Assembly: GCF_003945595.2 (NCBI RefSeq)
Contig: NW_024104998.1
Coordinates: 637,224 to 701,223, forward strand
From: Pipra filicauda
Lineage: Eukaryota > Chordata > Aves > Passeriformes > Pipridae
DNA length: 64,000 bases
Reading direction: 5' to 3'
In this document: in pieces, positions 37,401 to 49,100 of the stretch
Position numbering within the stretch: position 1 is the first letter of the stretch
Layout: every line of letters begins with the position of its first letter
Made by a program: the position numbers and the translations under genes
The notes under the pieces: generated by a model
Seen by the model: only the letters and a program-made list of their open reading frames with translations
Database searches by the model: none
Told to the model about the DNA's origin: nothing

Positions 37401-39407
37401 AGTGTGATATTTTAAAAGCTCTTTCCATATTAAATGTTCACTGATTTTGTTTGGAGGGCATATTTTGTACTCAATTCTGAATTCTCCTACTTGACATGAG
37501 CCACTGTGAGAGCTTTTGTGCCTTTCTTTTCTCAGTTGTTAAAAGAAGGGAACACATTTAACAAACTGTTTATATTTTTCTCAGAGTCATTGGAAGGTTT
37601 CTCAGTTTCCTTGAAAAAGCATCTGTCTGCATAAAGATTCTGAAGACTCAGAGAAGTTGAGAGAAGGGGTTATATCCTTAAAATATATTTTTATATAATA
37701 CTTACCTGCTTAATATTGCATCTACAGTCATTTTTGCATGTAACACAAAACTCCATTAGCAACTGGTTTAAATTCAAAGCAGCACTAACAGTAAGATGCC
37801 CCCTGAGAAAGCCAGAAGGAGAGTAATTCTGTGTGTTTGGTTTGATTGTGTATTTTGTTTTCTATTGCAAGACATTTCTTTTAAGTTAGTGACAAAGAAT
37901 AGGATGCAATGACATCACAGAGAAGAATCACAAGTAGAATAAATCATGTTAATCAAGTCACAACCAAAAATAAATGTAAAATCATTTGTAAATCCATATG
38001 AAGAATTAAATTTGTACATAAGTTGTGCTGAAGATGATGGGTGCCAGCTAATCAGGCTTTCAGATTTTTCTTTTTTCCATGTATGGAAGTCCACACTTAA
38101 GTTTAGGAATACCCTGTACCTCTGAGATTTTGATAATCCCTCAGTTTTAGAATGCATTTAACAAATAAGTGTCTGCCTTTTTTTGGTGAATGCGTTTTAT
38201 TGCAGCCTTTTTAAGGTAAATAGTAGCTTTCTATACTGTTTGAAGTGAAAAACTTGTGTGAGTCTGTACTGAACCAAGTTTCTGTACCTGCAGAGCCAGC
38301 TTCTGCTTACCAAAACTGTGGGCTGTGGGGAGGCGACTCAAGGAGAGAACAAAATGTGATGTTTTTCTCTTTTTCTTACACTTAGATAATAGACATTCAG
38401 ATGCAATGTTTTGATTCATGAGAAGAGGCTACACAGAAAAATTTGAATTTCAATCTTGAACACTTAAATTCTGGGATAAGTTAGGATTTTAGATTTGGCT
38501 CATTGTAAATACAAAAGGCTTTTGAAAACATTGGAATACAAGTCTCATTTAGGCATTCTCGAGTGGATGAGACTTTTTCATCTGGTGCTTTGGCGTTCCT
38601 CATTTCTGGTGCATGTTAGGGTACTCATGGACTTTTTTAGTGAACAGGCTTCACTGTAATAGTTTTAAACTAAAGATTTACAATGCCCTTTTTTCTAGTT
38701 TGTCCTGAAAAAATTATGAAGTTATAGAGGAGTCAGCTAACAGGGAGGTCATACAATTCAGTTTTAAGACATTAAATATATCCTGACTTCCGTCACTGGA
38801 TTGTATAGGTACAGTATAAGTGTATGAGTATATATCAGTATAAGTGGACTGAATGAACAGAGTGAATGAATATCTTAATATTTTTGAACTTGAAGGCAAT
38901 TACATTTCAATGAGATGTCAAATAAAAGGAATATGGATAGTCAATATACAGAAGCAAACGTTTTGATTGGATTTCTCTGCTACTATTTCAAAATCTCTAT
39001 GTTATTAGAAGTCTTACAGCAGTGTTAAAATTACACTGTTGGTAAAAGATTAAGAAAACAATATAGAATGATTTCACTTTGTAAAAGTAAGGATTGAGTA
39101 GAAAATTTCTGGAACCAAAGCATGATCTGCAATGAATTGGAACCATATGGAGGAGACAAAAACTCATGTCTAAGCAGTAAACATAGTTGACTTTCCTACC
39201 GAAGATAAAAAGTTTCCATAAACTATCTCCCACAAAAAAGGATAGAGAAAGATCAGATTGGAAAATTTGTTTGTATTCTGCAGTTTCTTTCACACTTCTT
39301 AAACCAATTGCTAGTACAGAAGAGAGGCTGAGAATTGTATGACTTGGTTATAAGGTATTTTATGTATATCTATAAAAACAGAAAAATAACATGATTCATC
39401 CTCACAC

Positions 39408-39464
39408 TTGCTGTTGGTTGTCCAGGTTGCTGTTGGTTGTCCAGGTTGCTGTTGGTTGTCCAGG
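39408..39464 (+). repeat. Three perfect 19-bp tandem repeats at the 5' break of CR1
   Basis: TTGCTGTTGGTTGTCCAGG occurs three times in a row. Only the last copy continues into CR1 ORF1 sequence, so the two extra copies were added at or after the truncated 5' end was made. Nineteen is not a multiple of three, so the extra copies cannot have been part of a working ORF1. Confidence 0.9.
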
Positions 39465-39808
39465 TTGGAAGTGATGACATCAATAATAGGAGTACCAGGG
39501 TAATTAAAAAAGATTTTAAGGCTCTGACCCGATCACTTCATGGGACAGGAGCACAGGTAGTAATTGGCTCAGTTCCTGTGCTAGCTGGGATGAATGAGGA
39601 GATAAATGAGGAGAGGTTTAGGAAAGCACAGCTTACCAATAGGTGGCTTAGAGGATGGTGCTGTCGTCAAAATTTTGGGTTTTTTGATCATGGGGCAAAC
39701 TCCATGTTGCCTAGTCTTGTTAAACCAGATGGGCTTCATCTATCTGGGAAGGGCAAAAGAACTGTAGCCCGTAAGTTGGCAGGGTTAGTTAGGAGGGCTT
39801 TAAACTAG
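39446..39808 (+). pseudogene. CR1 ORF1, C-terminal esterase-like part
   Basis: The last 120 or so codons of ORF1. In CR1 this part is an SGNH-hydrolase (esterase-like) domain of the RNA-binding ORF1 protein. Visible blocks: VGSDDINN (family usually G-x-N-D, so the N is changed here), VIGSVPVLAG, FFDHGA, and KPDGLHLSGKG, which carries the D-x-x-H catalytic pair. The frame ends in TAG at 39806-39808, about 80 bp before the first ATG of ORF2. The N-terminal part is lost by truncation, so no complete protein can be made. Confidence 0.85.
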
Positions 39809-39888
39809 GTTTGAAGGGGGAAGGGGTGGCAACTGGGCTCTCCAGAAATAAGCCTAAGGGTGTAGAGCCCGAGTTGAGAATAAAATCA

Positions 39889-40982
39889 ATGGCCCAGCTG
39901 AAGTGCATGTACACCAATGCACGCAGTATGGGAAACAAACAAGAGGAGCTGGAAGCCATAGTGCAGCAGGAAAACTATGACATAGTTGCTGTCACAGAAA
40001 CGTGGTGGGATGACTCACACGACTGGAGTGCTGCTATGGGGGGCTACAAGCTCTTCAGAAAGGACAGGCAGGGTAGGAGAGGTGGAGGGGGGGCTTTATA
40101 TGTTAGAGAGTCCCTTGACTCTGTTGAAGTTGAGGTCAGCAGTGACAAGGTTGAGTGCCTGTGGACCAGAATCAGGGGGAAGGCCAACAAGGCTGACATC
40201 CTTGTGGGTGTCTGTTACAGGCCGCCCAACCAGGATGATGAAGGAGATGAATTGTTCTACAAGCAGCTGGCAGATGTCTCAAAATCTCCAGCCCTTGTGC
40301 TCATGGGTGACTTTAACCTGCCGGATATCTGCTGGGAGCTTCATACTGCAGAGAAGAGGCAGTCAAGGAGGTTCCTGGAGTGTATAGAGGATAATTTCCT
40401 TCATCAACTGGTAAATGAGCCTACCAGGGGTAAGGCCCCACTAGACCTACTGTTTACAAACAGAGAGGGGCTGGTGGATGATGTAGTGGTTGGAGGCCGC
40501 CTAGGGTATAGTGACCACGAAATAATAGAATTTTCAATCCTTAGGGATGTAAGGAGAGCCATCATTAAAACTTCTACTCTGGACTTCCGGAGGGCAGATT
40601 TTGGCCTATTCAAAAAACTAATTCAGGGCATACCCTGGGAAACAACCCTTAAAGGCAAGGGGGTCCAGGAGGGATGGACATGCTTCAAACAGGCAATTTT
40701 GAGCGCACAGGAACAGGCTATTCCAGTGTGCCGAAAGGCCAACCGGAGGGGAAGACGGCCGGCTTGGTTAAATAGGGAGGTTCTGAAAGAAATCAGGGAT
40801 AAAAAGAAAGTTTACAGACTGTGGAAAAAAGGGCTGGCTACTTGTGAAGAATTTACGAAGAGAGCTAGGTCATGCAGGAAAAAAATTAGGGAAAGAAAAG
40901 TGGAATTTGAAGTTAATTTGGCTAATTCAGTTAGGGATAACAAAAAGTCCTTTTATAAATACATTAATAGCAAAAGAAGGGG
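39889..40982 (+). pseudogene. CR1 ORF2, endonuclease half, cut off by the SINE
   Basis: Encodes the apurinic-endonuclease-like (EEP) domain that nicks target DNA. I take ATG 39889 as start because the frame upstream of it has only TTG. Catalytic landmarks of the family are all present: N in MYTNAR, E in TETWW, D and N in LMGDFNLP, and SDH in GYSDHE. The linker to the reverse transcriptase follows (KSFYKYINSKRRG). At 40982/40983 the SINE begins and the frame runs 43 codons into it before a stop at 41110-41112. The other half resumes at 41304, in the frame expected if the 341 inserted bases are ignored. Confidence 0.92.
40963..40982 (+). repeat. Target-site duplication of SINE copy 1, left
   Basis: Twenty bases (ATTAATAGCAAAAGAAGGGG) repeated without mismatch at 41304-41323. 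Both are CR1 ORF2 sequence encoding the INSKRRG linker; the long perfect duplication proves that the SINE came in by target-primed reverse transcription after the CR1 was in place. Confidence 0.95.
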
Positions 40983-40991
40983 GGCCTCTGG

Positions 40992-41002
40992 TGGTCTAGT
41001 GG
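40992..41002 (+). promoter_or_regulatory. Pol III A box of SINE copy 1
   Basis: TGGTCTAGTGG fits the A-box pattern TRGYNNANNGG and is identical to the A box of animal tRNA-Glu. Confidence 0.85.
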
Positions 41003-41034
41003 TTAGAGTGTCTGACTCTCACCGCTGCGACCCG

Positions 41035-41045
41035 GGTTCGATTCC
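41035..41045 (+). promoter_or_regulatory. Pol III B box of SINE copy 1
   Basis: GGTTCGATTCC is a perfect B box. With the A box 33 bp upstream it forms an internal pol III promoter that may still be competent. Confidence 0.88.
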
Positions 41046-41303
41046 CGGCCCCCTGGGCAGGTGGAGCTCGTCAGCCTTGGAAGGCAATCCACCTAAGAGA
41101 AGGTCACTCTAAACAAACCTACATCCTGGGGACCTCACTGCCACTGTCCAAGCTTTGCTCGGCCCCGGCAGATGAACCTCAGGACTAAAGGGTGGGCTCA
41201 GTTCAGCGCACGCTGTGCCTCACCTAAAAAATCCACTGCGCAGGCTGGAAGGGTTAATGACCTTTCCCAAATCTTCGCTCGCGAAGACTGGCCATTTAGA
41301 GCA

Positions 41304-41323
41304 ATTAATAGCAAAAGAAGGGG
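41304..41323 (+). repeat. Target-site duplication of SINE copy 1, right
   Basis: Perfect second copy of 40963-40982. CR1 ORF2 continues from here. Confidence 0.95.
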
Positions 41324-43007
41324 CAAGGAAAACCTCAATTCTCTGTTGGACTTGGAGGGAAATATAGTTAACAAAGATAAGGAGAAGGCTGAGGTACTTA
41401 ACACCTACTTTGCCTCAGTTTTTAGCAGTAAGACAGGTGGCCCTCAGGACAACTGGCCTCTAGAGCAGATAGACAGAGACAGAGAGCTGAATAGCCCTCC
41501 TGTATTCCAGGAGGATGTAGTTAGCGACTTACTGAGCCAGCTGGATCCTAACAAGTCTATGGGACCAGATGGGATCCATCCCAGGGTGATGAGGGAGCTG
41601 GCAGAAGAGCTTGCCAAACCGCTCTCCATCATCTTCCAACAGTCCTGGCTCTCTGGGAAGGTCCCAGATGATGGGAGGTTGGCGAATGTCACCCCAATCC
41701 ACAAAAAAGGCTGCAAGCAGGACCCTGGCAACTACAGGCCTGTCAGCCTGACCTCGGTGCCTGGCAGGGTTATGGAGCAGATCATCCTGAGTGCAATCAC
41801 ACAGCACCTTCAGGATGGACAAGGGATTAGACCCAGCCAGCACGGGTTTAGGAGGGGCAGGTCTTGTCTGACCAACTTGATCTCTTTTTACGATCAGGTG
41901 ACCCACCTGGTGGATGAGGGGAAGGCTGTGGATGTGGTCTATCTAGACTTCAGCAAGGCCTTTGACACTGTCTCCCATAATATACTCCTGGAAAAGCTGG
42001 TAGCCCATGGCTTGGACAAGTGTACCCTCTCCTGGATTAGGAGCTGGCTGGAGGGTCGGGCCCAGAGAGTGTTGGTGAATGGAGCTGCATCCAGCTGGCA
42101 GCCGGTCACCAGTGGTGTTCCCCAGGGGTCTGTGTTGGGTCCAGTCCTTTTTAACATCTTTATTGATGATTTAGATGAGGGGATTGAGTCCATCATCAGC
42201 AAATTTGCTGATGACACCAAACTGGGCGGGAGTGTCGACCTGCTGGAAGGCAGGAGGGCTCTGCAGAGGGATCTGGATAGACTTGAGAGATGGGCTGATT
42301 CCAATGGGATGAAGTTCAATAAAGCCAAGTGCCGGGTCCTGCACTTTGGCCACAACAACCCCCTGCAGCGCTACAGGCTGGGCACAGAGTGGCTGGAAAG
42401 CAGCCAGGCAGAAAGGGACCTGGGGGTACTAATTGACAGGAAGCTCAACATGAGCCAACAGTGTGCCCAGGTGGCCAAGAAGGCCAATGGGATCTTGTCC
42501 TGTATCAAAAATAGCGTGGCCAGCAGGACCAGGGAAGTGATCCTTCCCCTGTACTCTGCGTTGGTGAGGCCACACCTTGAGTATTGTGTTCAGTTCTGGG
42601 CCCCTCAGTTCAGAAAGGATATTGAGGTGCTGGAGCGGGTCCAGAGAAGAGCAACAAGGCTGGTGAAGGGACTGGAGCATAAGTCCTATGGGGAGAGGCT
42701 GAGGGAGCTGGGGTTGTTTAGCCTGGAGAAGAGGAGGCTCAGAGGTGACCTCATCACCGTCTATAACTACCTGAAGGGAAGTTCTAGCCAGGTGGGGGTT
42801 GGTCTCTTCTCTCGGGCACTCAGCAATAGGACAGGGGGGCACGGGCTTAAGCTCCGCCAGGGGAGATTTAAGTTGGATATCAGGAGAAAATTCTTTACAG
42901 AGAGAGTAATCAGGCATTGGAATGGGCTGCCCAGAGAGGTGGTGGATTCACCATCCCTGGAGATTTTTAAGCGCAGATTGGACGTGGCACTGACTGCCAT
43001 GATCTAG
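41304..43007 (+). pseudogene. CR1 ORF2, reverse transcriptase half, separated by the SINE
   Basis: Encodes the reverse transcriptase that makes the DNA copy at the nicked target. The frame is open from inside the SINE to the TAG at 43005-43007. Landmarks: [79 protein letters not shown], and catalytic FADD at 42204-42215 (CR1 normally has F there). After it come the thumb ([13 protein letters not shown]) and the C-terminal region ([34 protein letters not shown]). Nothing essential appears missing. Because 341 inserted bases are not a multiple of three, this half is out of frame with the endonuclase half at present; without the insert the two join into one frame of about 951 codons counted from 39811. 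Confidence 0.93.
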
Positions 43008-43073
43008 TAAATGGACTGGATTTGGACCAAGGGTTGGACTCGATGATCTCGGAGGTCTTTTCCAACCCAATCG

Positions 43074-43113
43074 ATTCTATGATTCTATGATTCTATGATT
43101 CTATGATTCTATG
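43074..43113 (+). repeat. CR1 3' terminal octamers, five ATTCTATG units
   Basis: Five perfect tandem ATTCTATG units end the CR1 element. This 3' repeat is recognised by the CR1 reverse transcriptase and is the hallmark of amniote CR1. Perfect units fit a young copy. Confidence 0.96.
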
Positions 43114-46100
43114 CTTTAGCTTTACACTAATGTTACTTTGAAAGCACTGGAATAATATCATTATGACAAAGGAAGTAATGTTGAGATGAATGAAAAATAT
43201 ATCAGATTCGGATTTTGGGGATTTGTTTTGGTCCCTTCCCTTCCCTGTCCTGCCCAGCCCTGCCCTGCCCTATCCTTTCCTAGAAAACAGTCTTCCTAAG
43301 TGTGATGGTGATTCTTATGAATGAATCCATACTGTAACCGAACATCTGTAGATTGATTTATTTTCAGATTTTTCTTCCGCTTTCTTAATTTTCTCCAGGT
43401 AGGTCTAATTTTTTTTTCCTCTAGAAAGTAAGACATCACAAAATTATACCAGAACAACAGCAACATTCTCAACTTTTTCAAAATTTGTTCTCATTGATCT
43501 ACCACGTTTGGCACATATTTTCAAAAACATACAGTACTTAATACAGACTTGTAGTTTAGTCTTTAGCAACAGCCAAAAGAAAGAGATAAAATTGTGGTTT
43601 ATGTTTGGGTCATTCAATTCCGCCTCTATAACAGGGCAGCTAATCATTCAACGACATGTATGCTTACTCAGTTTTATATATATACCCTGGTCTGGAAATT
43701 TTTTCAAAATGTTAAGGTAAACATACAGGTAAATATTTCAATATTAGATGCTAAACAAATACAATGGATTAATTTTATTCTTCTGAAGTTTTTCTGAATC
43801 TCAAAACGAATTAATTTTTAGGAGTTTTTTTCCTTGTTCGTATGTTAACTTTTTTTTTCTTTTTTTAAAGCAATAACTTATTTTATCCTATTTTATAACT
43901 TAGTTCTGGTGTTCTGGAGACATTTTCATTGAGAAAAATACAGATATTAAACTTAAAAAGAAGATTCTTACAGATTACTTTTAAAAGGCATGACATTTGT
44001 TTGAAACAATTTCCTTTCATATATTCAAGTAGACAGAAAAAAATGGAATTAATTCAAAGATGGTTTTAATATTATCTACTCATCTTAATATTTTTGTATA
44101 GCTAATTTAATTTTAGGATTTATAAAATAAAAATAATGGTTGAGTTATATTTAAGTAATATAGAGTAATTAACCCTCTTTAAGAGGACTTACATAGTTAA
44201 TTATTTTCTAATGATCTCAACTTTTCAAAGTAGTAATGCTCATGATCCTTGATTTAAAAGTTTGCTGTTTTATCACTTGATGTATTAATATTAAAATTAT
44301 TTCCACTATTGACAACATGCTGCTCAAATATTCTGTAATACCAGAAAGAAATCCAATATTATAAACCTTTCATTATTATTAGTTTTGATTATAGGATTGT
44401 TTTTAAAGGCGTGCTATTGGAGTCCTAAAATAACCTGAAAATCTGATTTTTTTCTTCACAAAGAAAAACCAATTTTCAGCAACAAGCATTGAAACTGAGC
44501 AACAATTTTAGTATCATCAACAGCATGATTCAGAAAGCCTTACCTTTTTAGCGATTACTTCATCATTTTTTAGCTGTGATTTGGGTTTTTTTTAACTAAG
44601 TAAAAAAAATTGGTATTAATTTAATCACTGCGTTCATTATATGTGCCCTTTGCCTAATGAGGGAACCCAACTTGAAGTTCAGCCAATAAGCTTTTCTGTG
44701 CAATCGTAGCACTAAGATTATTAACACTTGATTCATCCACAGGCCGCACATTCCAGAAGAGACAAAAGTGAGTCTTAGAAAATCCCATTTATGGCATATG
44801 TGTTTTTCTTCCAGTCTTGAAGGTAGATTCTGATTCTTATTTTTTACCTCTCCCTTCCTCCTGCTCCCCATATATTTGAAACTCATTTTACTGTAAGATA
44901 ATGGTAAACAGTCTGTACATGACTTTGTTTTATGCTAGCTCTGATCAACAATGCCCTCGAGGAATGTGAGTTCTTCTCCAGCATGCCCTTAAGTCCATGG
45001 AGCTTCTGTTAGATTTTACCTCTTTGATTCACATATCCTTTACAGTTCAACCCTGATGTCTTTCCCAAAGAATGTACAAGATCTAGATAAGATATTGTAC
45101 AGAAGCAAAACCGCAAGCAGAAGGTACACTTGAGCTCCTTTGAAGTTAAAATATTGGGAATGCAAATCAGAGGCTACTGTGGCACTCCCGGCCCAATGCT
45201 AATAAACAATATCAAAAGTCGTGGAGCTATTGTCCTTTTGTCATGGCAGCACAGCTGATGACCAAGAAGAAACCAAACTGAATGCATGTATTTTATGTGT
45301 GTCAGTCCAAGATTAGAAAAAAAAAAACAATCCAAACCAAAACACCAAACCAAAAAACAAACAATATTTCTTGCATTTTCTGCTGTTAGCATGCCACTAA
45401 CATCTGAGTGTACCTAACACTGTACATAGCATGAAATGAGGCAAAAATAAAGCTTTCCTCATCAAGAATTTACAATTTATAGGCAGTGAAGAGACAACAC
45501 AAAGACAAACCCACAAGATGTTTATAGAACGCAGCACAAGGAGCAGGGGGAGGTTGCTTGAAGGAATAATTCAGTTCCAGGAGTTGAATTTTTGTGAAGG
45601 AGAGTGGATGGAGCAACATTGTCTGCTTGTTCCATGTATAAGGCAGGTCACAGAAAAAAATACAAAGTGCAGTCTGGATGAAGGAAAACCAGAGTACACA
45701 GTGAATGACTTGGGAGAGCAGCAATGTTGAACTCCAGTGAGAGATTTTCCTACATTCATTTGTGCTTATAAGGCTCTTCTGCCATATGGATTCACTGAAG
45801 GTTTGAATAAGCAAACCCTGCATGCTGCACCTGCAGTCACAATCGCCAAGGGCAATCATTCCCTACAGACACTGCTTAATTGGTTTAGTCCAAAAGAGAG
45901 TGCTTCTACAACTTCTCTGCCAGAATTCCCAATGTGAACAGTTAGAAAGATATGTACCTACACATCTCAATGTGCAGAGCTTCTAGCAACCTTTTGGGCA
46001 ATTTCTGGGAGCTGGAAAATGCTGATTCCTAGCCCAGAGGATGACACTAGGTAATACAAGGCAGATACCCAAACTGCAGAATTCATGAAACTCTTTGCTG

Positions 46101-49100
46101 TAAAACACAGCAGACAAATCCAACACTGCCTGGAAGGGGAAATTTGAGTCTGCAAGCTGTTAGACTTTAGGTACTGATAAGAAAAGGGATCCTGCACTGC
46201 ATTTTGTAAAAAGTACAGTAAACACAACTCCAGTCAGAACAGGTCATTTAAAGACTTTCCTGACTCAGGTTTAACATGACATTTAAGTGCTACTACGTGT
46301 GAAAAGAAAAAAGTAATTCACCACTCATAACAAACTACTTTTCCTCTATCACTATGGCAAAAATACCAAAGGATTCCTGCAAGCAAGAGAATTGCTGTCT
46401 GCAAAGATATGTTGTGTTTTCGTTGAATCCCCTCTTTGTGCAAGTAGAAATAAATGCTGCTTTAAATAAGAATAAATGAGAAAATGTACAAAAAAATTTC
46501 TACATTTATAAATGCAATAAATATATTTTTCTTTTCATACTTATTATGCTGGAAGAGCCAAAAAAGCTTTTCAGTTCAAAAGGTAAATTCTTTGCTCACC
46601 GATGAAAATTGCAGGGCATTAGTTTCCCTGGGCTTCTCTGGGAAGAATCTTTTGGTGATTGCTCTTAAAACTCCAACATTAGAAACATGCAGATGGGAAA
46701 CACAGCAATTTTTTCCCCAGCATAAAAATATTTGTTAACAAATTTAATCCTTGAAGCTGAAGTTCACGTTGATTTAAGTAAAACTCTGGGTCTAACTATC
46801 ATCCTGACTGCGAAACCACTGGGTAAAAGGCAGTGGGATGCGTAATTCAGCAATACACTGGAAGAAATAACTAAAGAAATAGTTTTCCCAGTCAATTTTA
46901 AATATTTTACTTTAAAATCAGGACAAGATATCAGAATTATGAAAATTATCCTGAACTTCCTCCCCTCCATGTTAACTAAAATGGTTTATTCTGGTGTTTT
47001 AAGGCAATTCAGTAATGTCACAAAAGTGAAAATTTTCAACCAGTGAACAATAGAAATTAGGTATTAAAATTTTAATTAATTGCCTATGTAAATTTTCCTG
47101 GATGTCATGTTAATTAAAATGCAAATACTTTTACATGTATTCCCCCATTAGTTATATACTGACTCTAGTGCCTCATACCTGATGCTCTGTATCTCAAAAT
47201 GGAAATATAAGGATTTCTTTCTTTAAGCAACTAGTACTTTGATCCGGGTTAGAAGGCAGAAACCAGGTTATCCAGCAAATGACATTCAGACTCCATTTAC
47301 AGGGACTAATCTTTTAGGCTAAAAGACATTTCATGTTCTATGCACTCTTGGAACTTCTGCTGAAATTGTCGCCTGCTGTCAAAACTATAATGATAATTCT
47401 CCTGTGTGACAAATTAGTCTCAATAATGATTAAAAAAATTAATAGGGTTGGACAGTTTATTTGATCTTTTTCTCTCTATCAGCTCTAGAAATAGAAGTTC
47501 CTGTGAGTCAAGTAAATCCTGATTCATCCACAACTTCTTCAATCACATTTTGTGTTCATGCTTCTACAACCATGGAGGTAGTCTTTAAATAAAGAAAAAA
47601 AATTAGGTTAATGTAACAAAGACTCTGTCTGGTATCACTTCAATAATGGACGACTACAGCACTCCTTCTTAAGAGTGAAAGTCCAAGAGTGAAAGACCTT
47701 TGTGGCTTTTATACTAAACTCTTTCTACTAGAGTAGTTTGGATCACTTATTCAGGTACTGAACATAATTTGAACTGTGTAAATTCACCTCCTGCCCACGT
47801 GGATCCATACTGACTTGTTTGTACTACTTAACTCACCCTTGTGCTTGGATGAACTAAAGGAGATTCCAGAAGCTTCTGGGAGTTATTACAAAGGGGAAAG
47901 GTAAAACCAAACCCACCACCTACAGGATCTAGCGTCCCATATCTGAGCTGGGGTAACCCACCAGGATCACAGCTACACTCTTTGTAGTGCTTGCTGCCCC
48001 TCTGCATGGATGGGTGATGGTGCAAGGATATTGTGGCTCCTGCTTCTTCGTAGAGGAGAGATGGTTAGGATAGGATTTTTTGGCTAGGATACTACTATGG
48101 GGCAGAGGTTATAGAAGGTATGTGATGCCTTTCACAGGGGGAAAGAGTTAAAGGGGAAAGAAGTGTTAAGTGTCCCAAACTCTACTTTTTGTCCAAAATT
48201 CTAAGACTGGATAACTTTGCTTTAGGTTTTCAGCCTTGGTCTTGTCTCCTCCTTTTCTTTCATACTAGTATAGATCCATGAATTTATACCATTTTTCCCT
48301 AGATTTTGTAAGTATAGACTCTGAGACTACTTGATCTATTTGCAAGACATATGATCAGCAAGAAAGGGAAAGGGATTTTTGACCTTCATCTTTTTAGTCC
48401 ATTGTACCCTAATGAATACTCTCACACCCCCCAAACCCATTTTTAAATTTTGATTTGTTATTTTCTTATTTCCCTTTGTAAGCTATTTCTTTTCAATCTT
48501 CTCAATGCTTTTTTTTTTTGTGGGGTTTGGTGTTTGTTTGTATTTTTTTTTTGCCTTAGTACATTTCATATTTTCTGCTTCAAATGCTATTTTAGTTCTG
48601 CATGACCCATAGCCAGCACAATAACTCTAATATTTCTAACACATGCACCACATACCAGTCTAAGAAGAAAGAATATATATCACAGAAGAAAATACTTGCT
48701 AAAGAAACCTTGATGTCAAGGCTAAGCAAATTCTATTCTTTTGCTCCAGCAAAAAGAAATAGGGCATCAGTAACATGCAAAATTATAGCTTTTTCTCCCT
48801 TTATAATTGCACTAAGCAGATTCTTCCATCCCACCTGAAAATGCTCTGAAATGGTGAAAGTTAAAAATGAAACCCCTAGTGATTCTTTGGGCAGTCGGAG
48901 GGGTAGAGGATTTAATTATTGTTTCAGACTTGCCTTTGTTCATTTCTTTGTTTTACTTTTTATTATTTTATTCCTAGCATAGGGAAGTAAAAATATGATG
49001 TCATAAATTTTTAGAAGTATTAACACAACAGAATAGTTTATTTTTCAAAGCCACCACAGTCTATTGTTAATTACACACATACTGTGTTATAACGTACATT

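Larger units (their letters stand above)
26901..39407. other. Long AT-rich intergenic stretch with microsatellites
   Basis: About 12.5 kb without recognisable genes or intact elements. It holds the TG/TA tract at 27797-27870, the TA palindrome at 31312-31410 and a short TCTA run near 34222. At about 35918-35942 the words CCCAACCTGGGGGTCATGACCCC resemble the interior of old hAT-Charlie DNA transposons, but too little is preserved to call an element. Confidence 0.55.
40983..41303 (+). mobile_element. SINE copy 1: tRNA-Glu-like head, RTE-type tail
   Basis: A 321-bp non-autonomous retroposon in CR1 ORF2. The first 75 or so bases follow a tRNA-Glu gene: GGTGGTCTAGTGGTTAGA, anticodon loop CTCTCAC (anticodon CTC), and GGGTTCGATTCCCGG. 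It has pol III boxes A (40992-41002) and B (41035-41045, perfect consensus). A unique body of about 180 bp follows. The last part (41259-41293) matches the 3' end of the RTE LINE at 26320-26353, 28 of 35 columns by hand alignment, including a hairpin CTTCGC / GCGAAG. A tail of about 10 bases (ATTTAGAGCA) precedes the duplicated target. It does not end in ATTCTATG octamers, so CR1 was not the obvious mobiliser. Confidence 0.92.
39446..43113 (+). mobile_element. CR1 LINE, 5'-truncated, well preserved, with nested SINE
   Basis: A CR1 non-LTR retrotransposon of about 3.3 kb plus a 341-bp SINE insertion. It keeps the end of ORF1, all of ORF2 (endonuclease, reverse transcriptase and C-terminal region), a short 3' UTR of about 65 bp, and five ATTCTATG octamers at the 3' end. 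Most of ORF1 and the 5' UTR are missing, as usual for CR1 copies. No target duplication is seen, also usual for CR1. ORF2 has no stop or frameshift apart from the SINE, which marks this as by far the youngest CR1 in the window. Confidence 0.95.

Noticed and set aside
40983..41060. Functional tRNA-Glu gene
   Set aside because: The head is followed by a SINE body and flanked by target duplications; the 5' acceptor stem does not pair properly, so it is a retroposon head.
41172..41303. Start of the downstream CR1 frame inside the SINE as a real N-terminus
   Set aside because: The first 44 codons are SINE sequence read by chance; true CR1 coding resumes at 41304.
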